A DNA stretch of 64,000 bases from Alistipes sp. (GCA_017410165.1 JAFQRH010000004.1:1-64000), one strand, 5' to 3'. Counted from the stretch's first letter, positions 37,482-44,975 are shown. Notes: generated from the letters alone by a model not told the origin. Numbers and translations are program-made.

Positions 37482-37592
37482 CGCCACTTATTAAGCACTC
37501 CTTTGGAGTGCGCTGCCATTAAATGCCATTAAGGGCTGTAAGCCCGAATGTCATTCAATGCCACCTGATTGGCGCAACTTTCTGCAAAATTA

Positions 37593-37630
37593 AAAATTTT
37601 TGCGCACAATACCGAAAGTATAGAAGATAT
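37593..37630. repeat. Flanking repeat, left copy
   Basis: AAATTTTTG...ACAATACCG.AAGTATAGAA.ATA recurs at about 38553-38588. The pair brackets the orphan lipoprotein gene at 37972. Confidence 0.6.
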
Positions 37631-37778
37631 TTTGCTAAAATTGCTAAAATTAAAATAATCATAGATTTATTTGGAGAATTCGCTTTTTATGTTTTTCTTT
37701 GCATAAAGAAGTGATGTTATGATAACTCTGAAATTACATTCTTCGCCTTGTTTGGCATCGTCAACCGCTCTATTAGTA

Positions 37779-37786
37779 GGGGGGGG
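37779..37786 (+). repeat. G8 homopolymer upstream of the orphan lipoprotein gene
   Basis: Eight G in an AT-rich intergenic sequence, about 185 bp before the ATG at 37972. Confidence 0.85.
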
Positions 37787-37971
37787 TATATCTCTGTAAG
37801 TCAAACACATACAACTTTAAGACGAGGCAACAGCAAGGTTTGCGCCTGCCTTTTTGTTTGCAATATATCTTTACCCTATTTATTAACCGCCGTATTCGGC
37901 ATAAAAACTAATTGCTATAAAATAGAAACGAGCAGATACATTTTTTTATTAACCACTAAACTTTTATAACT

Positions 37972-38466
37972 ATGAAGACAATGTTATTAAATTTCAGAAA
38001 AAGCTTCGTCTATGCAATGGCAATATTTGCAGGCGTTGTGTTGGCAACTACAAGTTGTAACCCATTTGGAAAAGACCTTGGTGATGGTGGTGGTGATGGT
38101 GATGGCGACGGTGATGGTTATGTAGATAATTATAGCTGGTCGACCGATGTTAAAGAGAGTGCTAATCAAATTGTATTTACGGTAGATTTCAATAGCGGGT
38201 TTTCTGGTAACACAATCTACAATTCGAGTTATACGATGGTCTATACATTCACATTCAGAAATGACATCTGCATAGGAGCTATTAACGAAACAACTTTCGT
38301 ATCACAGGTCTATGCCGATGCCTACTATTCTGGTTCTGGTGAAGGAACTAAATCGGGCAGAACTATAACTATCGATTTAACAGATGATTTTGCCGATATG
38401 ACAAAGACAGAGGTTCGACAAATTGTCCAGGTGATGGAGTCTCAATACAATGATATACAACAATAA
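37972..38466 (+). CDS. Orphan lipoprotein with Gly-Asp repeat linker
   Basis: 164 residues. Signal MKTMLLNFRKSFVYAMAIFAGVVLATTSC ends in a TTSC lipobox. Then comes a low-complexity linker of Gly and Asp (residues about 37-49, coded by GGTGAT-type hexamers) and a beta-rich domain of about 110 residues with many Tyr, Thr and Ser. I do not recognise a family. The gene is more AT-rich than its neighbours and bracketed by intergenic repeats, suggesting an accessory origin. The stop codon begins a run of five TAA triplets (38464-38478). Presumably envelope-anchored. Confidence 0.7.
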   Translation: MKTMLLNFRKSFVYAMAIFAGVVLATTSCNPFGKDLGDGGGDGDGDGDGYVDNYSWSTDVKESANQIVFTVDFNSGFSGNTIYNSSYTMVYTFTFRNDICIGAINETTFVSQVYADAYYSGSGEGTKSGRTITIDLTDDFADMTKTEVRQIVQVMESQYNDIQQ

Positions 38467-38552
38467 TAATAATAATAATTAAGGATATTTTTGCAAGGCA
38501 AATGGGAGACTGATTAACAAGTCTAAAAAAATGGAAGTCACCCCCGTCAGAA

Positions 38553-38625
38553 AATTTTTGCCGACAATACCGCAAGTATAGAAAATAAATTTTAGGGCTT
38601 TTAGCTGTTAGCCATTAGCTATTGG
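38553..38625. repeat. Flanking repeat, right copy
   Basis: Carries the same AAATTTTTG...AATACCG.AAGTATAGAA core as 37593-37630, followed by GTTAGCCATTAGC, also matched by ATTAGCCATTAGC at about 37388. In the left copy these two parts are in the opposite order, so the gene between them is bracketed. Confidence 0.6.
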
Positions 38626-38640
38626 CTTTTTAAGGTATTT

Positions 38641-38672
38641 TTTGTTGATTTAAGAAATAATTTCTAAATTTG
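38641..38672 (+). promoter_or_regulatory. Promoter of the 78-aa repeat protein gene
   Basis: TTTG (38641-38644), exactly 20 nt, TAAATTTG (38665-38672), a full consensus match 29 bp before the ATG. Confidence 0.75.
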
Positions 38673-38700
38673 TGGTGCAGAACCTTAAATTTAGCACACT

Positions 38701-38937
38701 ATGGGACTTCTAACTTGGCTAATGCTGCATAAAATTTGGACAATGGAAGATAAAATCGACCAACTGCAGAAGCAGCTACACCCATCGGAAACTCCCGAAA
38801 CAAGAGATGATATTGACGAGTGGTTGGCGGGCAAGGATACAGAAGTACAAGATGCTGATTCTCTGCATCTTATAAGAACACCCGAAACCGAAGAGGAGAT
38901 TGAAGAGTGGCTAAATGGAAGCAACGACCTTGAATAA
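38701..38937 (+). CDS. 78-aa acidic protein with duplicated TPET..IDEWL motif
   Basis: 78 residues, no family recognised. The first 26 residues could form an amphipathic or coiled-coil helix (KIWTMEDKIDQLQKQL). Then two copies of a 14-residue motif follow: TPETRDDIDEWLAG (31-44) and TPETEEEIEEWLNG (60-73). The C-terminus is strongly acidic. A consensus promoter upstream and a clear stem-loop downstream support it as a real single-gene unit. Short acidic motif repeats suggest a protein-binding adaptor, but this is only a guess. Confidence 0.7.
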   Translation: MGLLTWLMLHKIWTMEDKIDQLQKQLHPSETPETRDDIDEWLAGKDTEVQDADSLHLIRTPETEEEIEEWLNGSNDLE

Positions 38938-38943
38938 ACTAAA

Positions 38944-38973
38944 TATAGCCGAGCATTTTTTTGCTCGGCTATA
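38944..38973 (+). terminator. Stem-loop terminator after the 78-aa gene
   Basis: TATAGCCGAGCA pairs with TGCTCGGCTATA (12 bp) across six T. A short T-containing tail follows. 6 bp after the stop. Confidence 0.75.
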
Positions 38974-39014
38974 CATTTAATTACAAGTTGCTCTTCAACT
39001 TCAAAATCGTCAAT

Positions 39015-39115
39015 GATTAGATTATTTTTGTGCGAGGCGAGGGAACGGAAGCGGAGCATACTGGGGCGTATGTGAGCATTTCGTTATCCGAAGCATCGTG
39101 CAAAAAGAACTAATC
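39015..39115. repeat. About 100-bp imperfect palindrome
   Basis: GATTAG (39015-39020) and CTAATC (39110-39115) close a long imperfect stem: 11 further pairs between TTTTTGTGCGA and TCGTGCAAAAA counting G-U, and GCATAC/GTATGT around the TGGGGC loop. It lies between the 78-aa gene and trmD (convergent). Likely a mobile intergenic repeat or structured RNA; no protein is evident. Confidence 0.5.
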
Positions 39116-39124
39116 AGAACGATT

Positions 39125-39799
39125 TTACTCCAACAAATCTGGTCGCAACGCTTGCGTGCGTGCCAACGCCTGTTCGTCTTGCCACTTCGTAATCTCGGCA
39201 AAATTACCCGACAAAAGCACATCGGGCACTTTCCAGCCATTAAACTCCGCAGGGCGAGTATATACGGGCGGAGCCAATAAATCGTCTTGGAAGCAGTCGG
39301 TCAGTGCCGATGCCTCGTCTCCAATCGCACCCGGCAAAAGGCGCACCACCGAGTCGGTGATAATCGCAGCCGCCAACTCGCCTCCCGTCAGCACATAGTC
39401 GCCAACCGAGATTTCGCGCGTAACAAGGTGCTCTCGGATACGGTAGTCGATACCTTTATAGTGTCCGCACAGAATAATTATATTTTCAAGCGTCGAGAGA
39501 CGATTTGCCTCGTGCTGGTCGTAACGCACACCATCAGGCGACGTAAAGATGATTTCGTCGTACTCGCGCTCGCTCTTCAACTTCTCGATACAGCGAAAAA
39601 CGGGCTCGATTTTCATAACCATACCGGCTTCTCCACCAAACGGATAGTCATCCACCGTACGGCGTTTATCGTCCGTATAATCGCGCAGATTATGGATATG
39701 AATTTCGGCATAGCCGCCCTCTTGCGCGCGTTTGAGTATCGACTCGTTGAGTGGCGAGACGAGCAGTTCGGGAACAACGGTTATAATATCTATTCTCAT
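39125..39799 (-). CDS. trmD: tRNA (guanine37-N1)-methyltransferase
   Basis: 224 residues. [54 protein letters not shown] and the knot motif [24 protein letters not shown] are all diagnostic of TrmD. It methylates G37 next to the anticodon to prevent frameshifting. Usually linked to rpsP/rimM/rplS elsewhere, but not here. The MBL hydrolase gene lies 15 bp upstream. Confidence 0.97.
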   Translation of the reverse strand: MRIDIITVVPELLVSPLNESILKRAQEGGYAEIHIHNLRDYTDDKRRTVDDYPFGGEAGMVMKIEPVFRCIEKLKSEREYDEIIFTSPDGVRYDQHEANRLSTLENIIILCGHYKGIDYRIREHLVTREISVGDYVLTGGELAAAIITDSVVRLLPGAIGDEASALTDCFQDDLLAPPVYTRPAEFNGWKVPDVLLSGNFAEITKWQDEQALARTQALRPDLLE

Positions 39800-39814
39800 A
39801 GCCGCAAAATCGGT

Positions 39815-40483
39815 TTATTTATAATCTACTTCACCATTCAACGCCTCCACTACAAACGGATTGTAGAGTGACTCGTGGCCGATAGTCGATTTTTCGCCGT
39901 GTCCGGGATAGATGGTGACCTCATCCCCAAGTGGAATTATCGACCCCAAAATCGAGGACATCAGCGCGTTATAATCGCCACCGGGCAAATCGGTACGACC
40001 AATACTTTCGCGGAAAAGCGTATCGCCCGTAAAGAGCGACTTACTCTTTGGTTCGAACAGCACTACCCCGCCGGGCGTATGTCCCGGAGTCGGAATCACC
40101 CTCAACTCCGTCTCGCCAAAGCGAATCACATCCGTCACAGATAAATCGATATCGACCGCTTCGGGCATTGCCGATGGCTCTACGCCGAACATCATCGCGT
40201 GAGCGGCACCCTGCGCAAGCAATGCGCCATCGGCAGACGATGCAGCAAACGGCACATTGTATCTATTTTTGACGTAAGAAACACCCATAATATGGTCGAA
40301 GTGTCCGTGCGTATTAACTGCCGCCACCGGCGTAAGCCCCTGCTCGGCGATAAAATCAGAGAGCGTACGATCCTCTTTTGCAGAAGCATTGCCTGCGTCA
40401 ATCACAACACATTCGAGCGTGGAATCCCACGCGAGGTAGGTATTTTCTTGAAGCGGGTTAAAGACAAATTTAACGATATTCAT
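39815..40483 (-). CDS. MBL-fold metallo-hydrolase (glyoxalase II-like)
   Basis: 222 residues from the ATG at 40483 (MNIVKFVFNPLQENTYLAW). The frame stays open upstream to 40618, but those residues come from the terminator of the next gene and match nothing. Zinc-binding motif THGHFDHIMG (HxHxDH), then TPGHTPGG, LFTGDTLFRESIGRTD and YPGHGEKSTIG supply the remaining ligands. It belongs to the hydroxyacylglutathione hydrolase-like group; in organisms without glutathione the substrate is unclear. Cytosolic. Confidence 0.9.
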   Translation of the reverse strand: MNIVKFVFNPLQENTYLAWDSTLECVVIDAGNASAKEDRTLSDFIAEQGLTPVAAVNTHGHFDHIMGVSYVKNRYNVPFAASSADGALLAQGAAHAMMFGVEPSAMPEAVDIDLSVTDVIRFGETELRVIPTPGHTPGGVVLFEPKSKSLFTGDTLFRESIGRTDLPGGDYNALMSSILGSIIPLGDEVTIYPGHGEKSTIGHESLYNPFVVEALNGEVDYK

Positions 40484-40558
40484 ATCAAGCATTGATTTAT
40501 TTTCAGCAAAGATACAAAAAGTGCGTAATATAGACACACCTATTTTGCAAAAAGCCGA

Positions 40559-40600
40559 TAAAAAAGCCGACGAGCAGAGTGCCATACTCCGCCCGCCGAC
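40559..40600 (-). terminator. Terminator after SIMPL gene
   Basis: On the minus strand a 15-bp stem (GTCGGCGGGCGGAGT with ACTCTGCTCGTCGGC, counting G-U pairs) with a 5-nt loop is followed by a run of T. Confidence 0.85.
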
Positions 40601-40618
40601 TCTTTTTGCATCAAACAT

Positions 40619-41296
40619 TTATCGATTCAACTCAAATTTGGCATAGACCGAATAACTCAACTCTATCTTTTTGAACTCTATCGGCATACTCGCGCTTGCC
40701 GGCTCCACAGCAGCACTTTTCTGCGGGAGGCACATCGCAATATCGGAATTGAACGTTCGCGAAGAGACATCGCGATTCGGATCGTTGATATAGACACACG
40801 CCCCGATGCTCTGCCCTACCGCTTCGGCGAGTTGCGATGCCACATCGCGGGCATTCTGCATCGCCTCCTTACGAACTTCACTCTTGAACTTATCCAAATC
40901 GGTATGCGACACTTTCGAAATCGAGATTTGCGACACATTCAACCCATCAAGCGCATCATAGACAGCCAAAACCTGCGCAGGCGAAGAGAGTTTCAGCTGA
41001 AAACTTAGCATTTTGAGCGAGTTTTTGCGTTTGAGTGCCATAGCAGAGACATCCGACATTTTAAGCGATTTTTCCACGTCAATTCCGGCGGCTTTTAACG
41101 CCTTAATCATCTGCGTTTTCTGCTCGTTGATATCAACGCTTGCTTTCGATTCATTCTCTTTCAGCACAATCGAAAGAAAAATCTCATTCGGCGTAATTTC
41201 TCGCTCGGCCCGGCCCGACACCTCGACATAATTCTCTGCCGCGAATGCCGACACCGACAACAATGCCGCAATGGCTATAATAACAAATCGTTTCAT
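40619..41296 (-). CDS. SIMPL domain (DUF541) periplasmic protein
   Basis: 225 residues with a signal peptide cleaved near AFAA/E. The start of the mature protein, YVEVSGRAEREITPNEIFLSIVLKE, and the segment EVRKEAMQNARDVASQLAEAVGQSIGACVYIND are typical of SIMPL/DUF541 proteins (as E. coli YggE and BP26). The family is periplasmic, sometimes linked to oxidative stress, and forms oligomers. Monocistronic with a -7 element at 41336-41343 and a strong terminator. Confidence 0.87.
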   Translation of the reverse strand: MKRFVIIAIAALLSVSAFAAENYVEVSGRAEREITPNEIFLSIVLKENESKASVDINEQKTQMIKALKAAGIDVEKSLKMSDVSAMALKRKNSLKMLSFQLKLSSPAQVLAVYDALDGLNVSQISISKVSHTDLDKFKSEVRKEAMQNARDVASQLAEAVGQSIGACVYINDPNRDVSSRTFNSDIAMCLPQKSAAVEPASASMPIEFKKIELSYSVYAKFELNR

Positions 41297-41335
41297 AATC
41301 GTATAGGTTTTACAAAATTATATTATCTGCCTACT

Positions 41336-41343
41336 ACAAATAT
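41336..41343 (-). promoter_or_regulatory. -7 element of SIMPL gene
   Basis: Minus-strand TATATTTG, 40 bp before the ATG; no clear -33. Confidence 0.4.
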
Positions 41344-41404
41344 AACGACCAACATAAACATTTATTGCGCCACGTTGCTATATCGCCACTCCAACCAATG
41401 TAAT

Positions 41405-42817
41405 TTATTGTATGCGTTCGAGTTTCACGACATTTTCGACGTGGTGTGTATGCGGGAACATATCCACCGGTTGAACAGCCACTACCCTATATTGCGAGCT
41501 CATCAATGCCAAATCGCGTGCTTGCGTTGCGGGATTGCAACTCACATATACAATACGCTTCGGCGCGGCATTCATAATCACCTCAATCACCGGCTCATCG
41601 ACACCCGCACGAGGTGGGTCGAGGATAATTACATCCGGACGACCATTGCGTTTGATGAATGCGTTGTCCAGCACCTTCTTCATATCGCCTGCATAGAACA
41701 CAGTATTGTCAATGCCATTGATAGTTGAGTTAATCTTTGCATCTTCAATTGCCTCAGGCACATATTCGATTCCGACAACTTTTTTGCATCGACGAGCGCA
41801 GAAGTTAGCAATTGTTCCTGTTCCGGTGTATAAATCGTACAGAGTATCATCGGCTTTAAGATCTGCAAACTCACGCGTCACTTTATACAACTCATACGCT
41901 TGCTCGGAGTTGGTCTGATAGAACGATTTTGGGCCAACCTTAAACTGCAAACCCTCCATACTCTCGATAATATGATCCTTGCCGGCGTAGCATATAGGCG
42001 TTTGGTCGGTAAGCGAGTCGTTCCACTTCTCATTAACGAAATAGATGATTGATGTAATCTGCGGAAACGCCTCACGCACAGCATCGAGCAGCATCTTAAT
42101 TTTTGCCGTGTCATTCTCATTGAACACAACGCTCAACATTATCTCGCCGGTTGAAGCCGTGCGGATGATGATACCGCGCATCAAGCCCTGATGTTCGCGA
42201 ACATTGTGGAACGAATAGCCGTTTTCGATGCAGAAGTTTTTAATGAAGTCACGTATGGCATTCGACGGATCTTGTTGCAGATAGCACTTGCGAATATCAA
42301 GAACTTTGTCAAACATATTTGGTACGTGAAAACCAAGCGCAGGCGACTGTGCAATGTTGCCACCCTCGGCAATCTCCTCATAGGTCAGCCAACGACGGTC
42401 GGCAAACGTAAATTCGAGTTTATTGCGATAGAACAACTGCTTTGCAGAGCCCAGACAAGGACACACTTCGGGCAGTTCCAAGTGTCCGATGCGCGTGAGT
42501 TGGTCGCGTACTTGCGCCGTCTTGTGTCGCAACTGCTCTTCGTAGGGCAGATTCTGCCACTTGCAACCTCCACACGCTCCAAAATGCTCACACGTCGGCT
42601 CGCAACGCATCTCCGAACGCTTAACAAAGTTTACCGCAACACCCTCCATAAAGCGACGATGCTTTGCACGTACCTGTACATCAACCACATCGCCCGGCAC
42701 AGTCATCGGCACAAATACGACCATACCGTCATAGTGGCCAATCGCCTTACCCTCTGCCGCAAGAGTTGTTATCTCCAAGCCCTCGATAAAAGGGAGTTCT
42801 CGTCTTTTTCTCGCCAT
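41405..42817 (-). CDS. rlmD: 23S rRNA (uracil1939-C5)-methyltransferase, RlmD/RumA type
   Basis: 470 residues. An N-terminal TRAM domain (ITTLAAEGKAIGHYDGMVVFV) is followed by the Fe-S cysteine cluster CEPTCEHFGACGGCKWQNL and a SAM-dependent methyltransferase domain (DLYTGTGTIANFCARRCKKVVGIE, VILDPPRAG). The catalytic Cys lies in IVYVSCNPATQARDL. The Bacteroidota paralogue set differs from E. coli, so the exact target uracil (1939 or 747) is inferred. Confidence 0.92.
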   Translation of the reverse strand: MARKRRELPFIEGLEITTLAAEGKAIGHYDGMVVFVPMTVPGDVVDVQVRAKHRRFMEGVAVNFVKRSEMRCEPTCEHFGACGGCKWQNLPYEEQLRHKTAQVRDQLTRIGHLELPEVCPCLGSAKQLFYRNKLEFTFADRRWLTYEEIAEGGNIAQSPALGFHVPNMFDKVLDIRKCYLQQDPSNAIRDFIKNFCIENGYSFHNVREHQGLMRGIIIRTASTGEIMLSVVFNENDTAKIKMLLDAVREAFPQITSIIYFVNEKWNDSLTDQTPICYAGKDHIIESMEGLQFKVGPKSFYQTNSEQAYELYKVTREFADLKADDTLYDLYTGTGTIANFCARRCKKVVGIEYVPEAIEDAKINSTINGIDNTVFYAGDMKKVLDNAFIKRNGRPDVIILDPPRAGVDEPVIEVIMNAAPKRIVYVSCNPATQARDLALMSSQYRVVAVQPVDMFPHTHHVENVVKLERIQ

Positions 42818-43099
42818 ATTTCACTGTTTTAATGGTGCAAAGATACGATAATTTGCGAGAAATAACACTCCCGCCCACGCAATCTCGCAAATAGACATCA
42901 ACGCACCCGCATTTATGTACTATTTTTGACCAATAAACAAAAACCGCCCCGATTTTATCCACTATTTTGACCAATAAACAAAAACAGCCCCGTTTTTATC
43001 TACTATTTTGACCAATAAGCCCCGAACTCGTTCACAAGTAGCCACATAATCAAATTGCGAACGACCACAGGTCGTACTTGCCCGAAACACGTCGCTAAC
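42818..43099. other. Intergenic region with tandem repeats
   Basis: No gene seen. Contains 2.5 tandem copies of a 41-42-bp unit and the outer end of the tRNA-Gln-linked duplicate. Confidence 0.6.
42919..43018. repeat. 41-42-bp tandem repeat, 2.5 copies
   Basis: Copies begin ACTATTTTTGACCAATAA at 42919, ACTATTTTGACCAATAA at 42961 and 43002, each of the first two followed by an A-rich and CCCCG-containing stretch. Too few and too close for CRISPR. Confidence 0.75.
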
Positions 43100-43161
43100 A
43101 AAAAAAAAAGTCAGCAGATCAAAAGACCTGCTGACCACTGGTTGAGCTGCCGGGGCTCGAA
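43021..43161 (-). repeat. Inverted duplicate of tRNA-Gln 3' end and its downstream sequence
   Basis: Read on the minus strand, it starts with TTCGAG of a T-loop, continues with CCCGGCAGCTCAACC (the tRNA-Gln acceptor end, one base changed before it), then the tRNA-Gln terminator and about 95 bp of further sequence. It matches 47359-47493 on the plus strand at high identity. No tRNA body is attached; block B precedes it instead. Confidence 0.85.
43100..43135 (-). terminator. Duplicate copy of tRNA-Gln terminator
   Basis: Minus-strand GTCAGCAGGTC pairs with GATCTGCTGAC across four T, followed by ten T. Confidence 0.85.
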
Positions 43162-43219
43162 GGGCGTAGCCCTCGCGAGGATACCGCTAAAAAATAAACA
43201 TCTTATATCCTCGCAACCC
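43152..43219 (-). repeat. Block B, copy 1
   Basis: About 68 bp, starting GGGTTGCGAGGATATAAG and ending CGCCCTTCGAGCCCC on the minus strand. It contains GCGAGGATA/TATCCTCGC inverted arms and an AGGGC/GCCCT hairpin. The second copy is at 47572-47638 in inverted orientation. Here it is fused at TTCGAG to the tRNA-Gln 3' end. Confidence 0.85.
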
Positions 43220-43310
43220 GCCATATAAAAGAGCGACAGCATAGATAGCGGAAGCATCGCTGCTTTTGAGTTTGAGGTCAGCAGGGGAACTTGTTCACTT
43301 GCTGTACTCA

Positions 43311-43344
43311 AAACAAAAGCGACAGAGTTGAAAAACTCTGCCGC
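43311..43344 (-). terminator. tRNA-Lys terminator
   Basis: On the minus strand GCGGCAGAGTT pairs with AACTCTGTCGC (one G-U) across four nt, followed by TTTTGTTTT. Ten bp past the tRNA 3' end. Confidence 0.9.
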
Positions 43345-43353
43345 TATCGGAGG

Positions 43354-43426
43354 TGAACTCGCTGGGGCTCGAACCCAGGACCCCAACATTAAAAGTGTTG
43401 TGCTCTACCTGCTGAGCTACGAATTC
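43354..43426 (-). tRNA. tRNA-Lys (anticodon TTT)
   Basis: 73 nt. The acceptor stem GAATTCG/CGAGTTC closes (one G-U); D-arm GCTCAGC.GGTAGAGC; anticodon arm CAACACTTTTAATGTTG with TTT; variable loop GGGTC; T-arm CTGGGTTCGAGCCCCAG. CCA is not encoded. Own promoter (43464-43494) and terminator (43311-43344). Confidence 0.96.
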
Positions 43427-43463
43427 ATCGCACCAACACAAGTAATCCTTGTTTTTGGTGGTG

Positions 43464-43494
43464 CAAATGTAGTCAATATTTTTATTTTATCAAA
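43464..43494 (-). promoter_or_regulatory. Promoter of tRNA-Lys
   Basis: Minus-strand TTTG (43494-43491), 19 nt, TACATTTG (43471-43464), 37 bp before the mature 5' end. Confidence 0.75.
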
Positions 43495-43553
43495 AAAAAT
43501 CCATCTTTTTTCAACCAACGAGCGTCATTTTGACAAAATTAGCCGTCGCTGTG

Positions 43554-43584
43554 TTGATTTATAACATAAATATATGTATATTTG
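43554..43584 (+). promoter_or_regulatory. Promoter of cysteate synthase gene
   Basis: TTG (43554-43556), 20 nt, TATATTTG (43577-43584). A second -7-like TACTTTTG is at 43643-43650, closer to the ATG but without a good -33. Confidence 0.5.
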
Positions 43585-43590
43585 TATTCT

Positions 43591-43640
43591 GTATGCGCAC
43601 ACATTAGGTATAAATACCTACCTTTAATATAGGTGTGCAT
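43591..43640 (+). promoter_or_regulatory. Nested inverted repeats in leader of cysteate synthase gene
   Basis: Outer arms TATGCGCACAC (43591-43601 region) and GTGTGCATA (to about 43641) enclose a palindrome AGGTAT-AA-ATACCT (43606-43619). It lies between the promoter and the start codon, so it may be an operator or an RNA structure. Confidence 0.45.
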
Positions 43641-43676
43641 ACTACTTTTGCGAAACTTAAAAAATGATGATATACT

Positions 43677-44969
43677 ATGTCTGAATTTACACCTACTGAA
43701 TACAACCTTATCTGTGTTGCCACAGGTGAAGAGTTTGAAGATAACGGCTGGACGCTCGATTATGCGGGCTACGATAAACCATCGCTGATTCGAGCTACAT
43801 ACGCGAAGAAACAACTCACTGTCTATGAGGGCGATTGCGGTCTCTACAAGTTCCGCGATTGGTTGCCTATGAAGCGAATGCTGAAATGCTCCTCTTCGCC
43901 GGTTACCTACAAGAGCAAAGGTTTGGCAAAAGCGTTGGGGCTCGATAACCTCTACATCACCTTCAATGGATGGTTTCCGGAGGTGGGCGCAACGATGCCA
44001 ACTTGCTCGTTTAAGGAGACAGAGGCATATAGTGTCTGTGCTCGTACGGATGAGAATAACGATAAAATACTAACTGTGGCGTCGGCCGGCAATACGGCAC
44101 GCGCTTTCGCAAAGGTGTGTTCGGATAACAATATCAAGCTTCTGCTTGCAATTCCTGCCGACAATCTTAATGCTATGTGGTTCGAGAAGCCGTTGAACGA
44201 CTGTGTTAAACTGATTGCTTGCGAGAAGGGTGGAGACTATTTCGATGCTATCCATCTGAGCAACTTGGCTTTGCAATCGCCAATGTTCTATGCCGAAGGT
44301 GGCGCAAAGAATATCGCGCGCCGTGACGGTATGGCTACGACAGTTCTCTCGGCAGTGACGACCATTGGCCGTATTCCTGATTACTATTTCCAGGCCGTAG
44401 GCAGTGGCACGGGTGCCATTGCCGCGTGGGAGGCAAATATGCGACTTATCGAGGATGGTCGCTACGGCAAAAACTTGATGAAGTTAATGGTTTCGCAAAA
44501 CGCTCCATTCCTTCCAATGTACGATGCTTGGAGAGAGGATTCGCGCGATCTGCTTCCTTACGACGACAATCGCGCACGTCGCGACGTTGAGATCATCAAC
44601 GCAAAAGTCCTCTCGAATAGAAAACCTCCTTATGGTATCTGTGGTGGTCTGTATGATGCCTTAAAAGCAACCGGTGGTGATATACTTATGGCAACCAATT
44701 TGCAGGCAGAGAAGGCGGCTAAACTGTTCCTTGATACCGAGGGCATAGATATCCACCCTGCACCAAGCGTTGCGCTTGCCACACTCATCAAGGCAATTGA
44801 AAATGGTCGTGTAGATCGCAAGGCAACCATTATGCTCAATATTACGGGCGGTGGCGAACAGCGTTTTATGGCGAACAAGGATATTTGGTATCTTGAACCG
44901 AGCCACACATTCTCGCTAAAAGCAGATGCAGAGGATGTTGTAGCCAAAGTAGAGGCATTGTTCAAATAG
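43677..44969 (+). CDS. Cysteate synthase (PLP-dependent, threonine synthase-related)
   Basis: 430 residues. The order of motifs matches archaeal cysteate synthase rather than ThrC: VTYKSKGLAKALGLDNLYITFNG, TCSFKETEA with the PLP Lys at residue 113, ASAGNTARAF (135-144), EGGAKNIARRDGM, YYFQAVGSGTGAIAAWEA and RKPPYGICGGLYDAL, ending in LNITGGGEQR. The enzyme converts phosphoserine and sulfite to cysteate and phosphate. In archaea this feeds coenzyme M; in Bacteroidales it would feed sulfonolipid (sulfobacin-type) synthesis, where cysteate is condensed with a fatty acyl thioester. The condensing enzyme and reductase are not in this window. manA follows 6 bp downstream. Confidence 0.88.
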   Translation: MSEFTPTEYNLICVATGEEFEDNGWTLDYAGYDKPSLIRATYAKKQLTVYEGDCGLYKFRDWLPMKRMLKCSSSPVTYKSKGLAKALGLDNLYITFNGWFPEVGATMPTCSFKETEAYSVCARTDENNDKILTVASAGNTARAFAKVCSDNNIKLLLAIPADNLNAMWFEKPLNDCVKLIACEKGGDYFDAIHLSNLALQSPMFYAEGGAKNIARRDGMATTVLSAVTTIGRIPDYYFQAVGSGTGAIAAWEANMRLIEDGRYGKNLMKLMVSQNAPFLPMYDAWREDSRDLLPYDDNRARRDVEIINAKVLSNRKPPYGICGGLYDALKATGGDILMATNLQAEKAAKLFLDTEGIDIHPAPSVALATLIKAIENGRVDRKATIMLNITGGGEQRFMANKDIWYLEPSHTFSLKADAEDVVAKVEALFK

Positions 44970-44975
44970 CGTGAT

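Larger units (their letters stand above)
37332..37971. other. AT-rich intergenic region with repeat elements
   Basis: About 640 bp without a convincing gene. It holds AATTGACAATT-type repeats (37341-37372), a 37-bp direct repeat beginning AATGGCATGCGCTC at 37408 and 37445, small hairpins (GCACTCC/GGAGTGC near 37495-37511, GGGCT/AGCCC near 37533), a segment repeated near 38553, and a G8 tract at 37779-37786. Confidence 0.6.

Noticed and set aside
38461..38480. AAT trinucleotide run as a phase-variation tract
   Set aside because: It consists of consecutive stop codons after the reading frame; length change would not alter the protein.
40484..40618. N-terminal extension of the MBL hydrolase
   Set aside because: These codons cover the terminator of the SIMPL gene; the family alignment starts at MNIVKFVFNPLQENTYLA (40483).
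42919..43018. CRISPR array
   Set aside because: Only 2.5 copies, units directly abut and the variable parts are similar to each other; no cas genes.
43111..43389. Open frame of 92 codons across the tRNA-Lys 3' end and block B
   Set aside because: It overlaps tRNA, terminators and repeat blocks; its similarity to the frame at 47531-47719 only reflects the repeated DNA.
43677..44969. Threonine synthase (thrC)
   Set aside because: Motifs YKSKGLAKALGL, EGGAKNIARRDGM and RKPPYGICGGLYDAL fit cysteate synthase; the usual ThrC N-terminal domain is missing.
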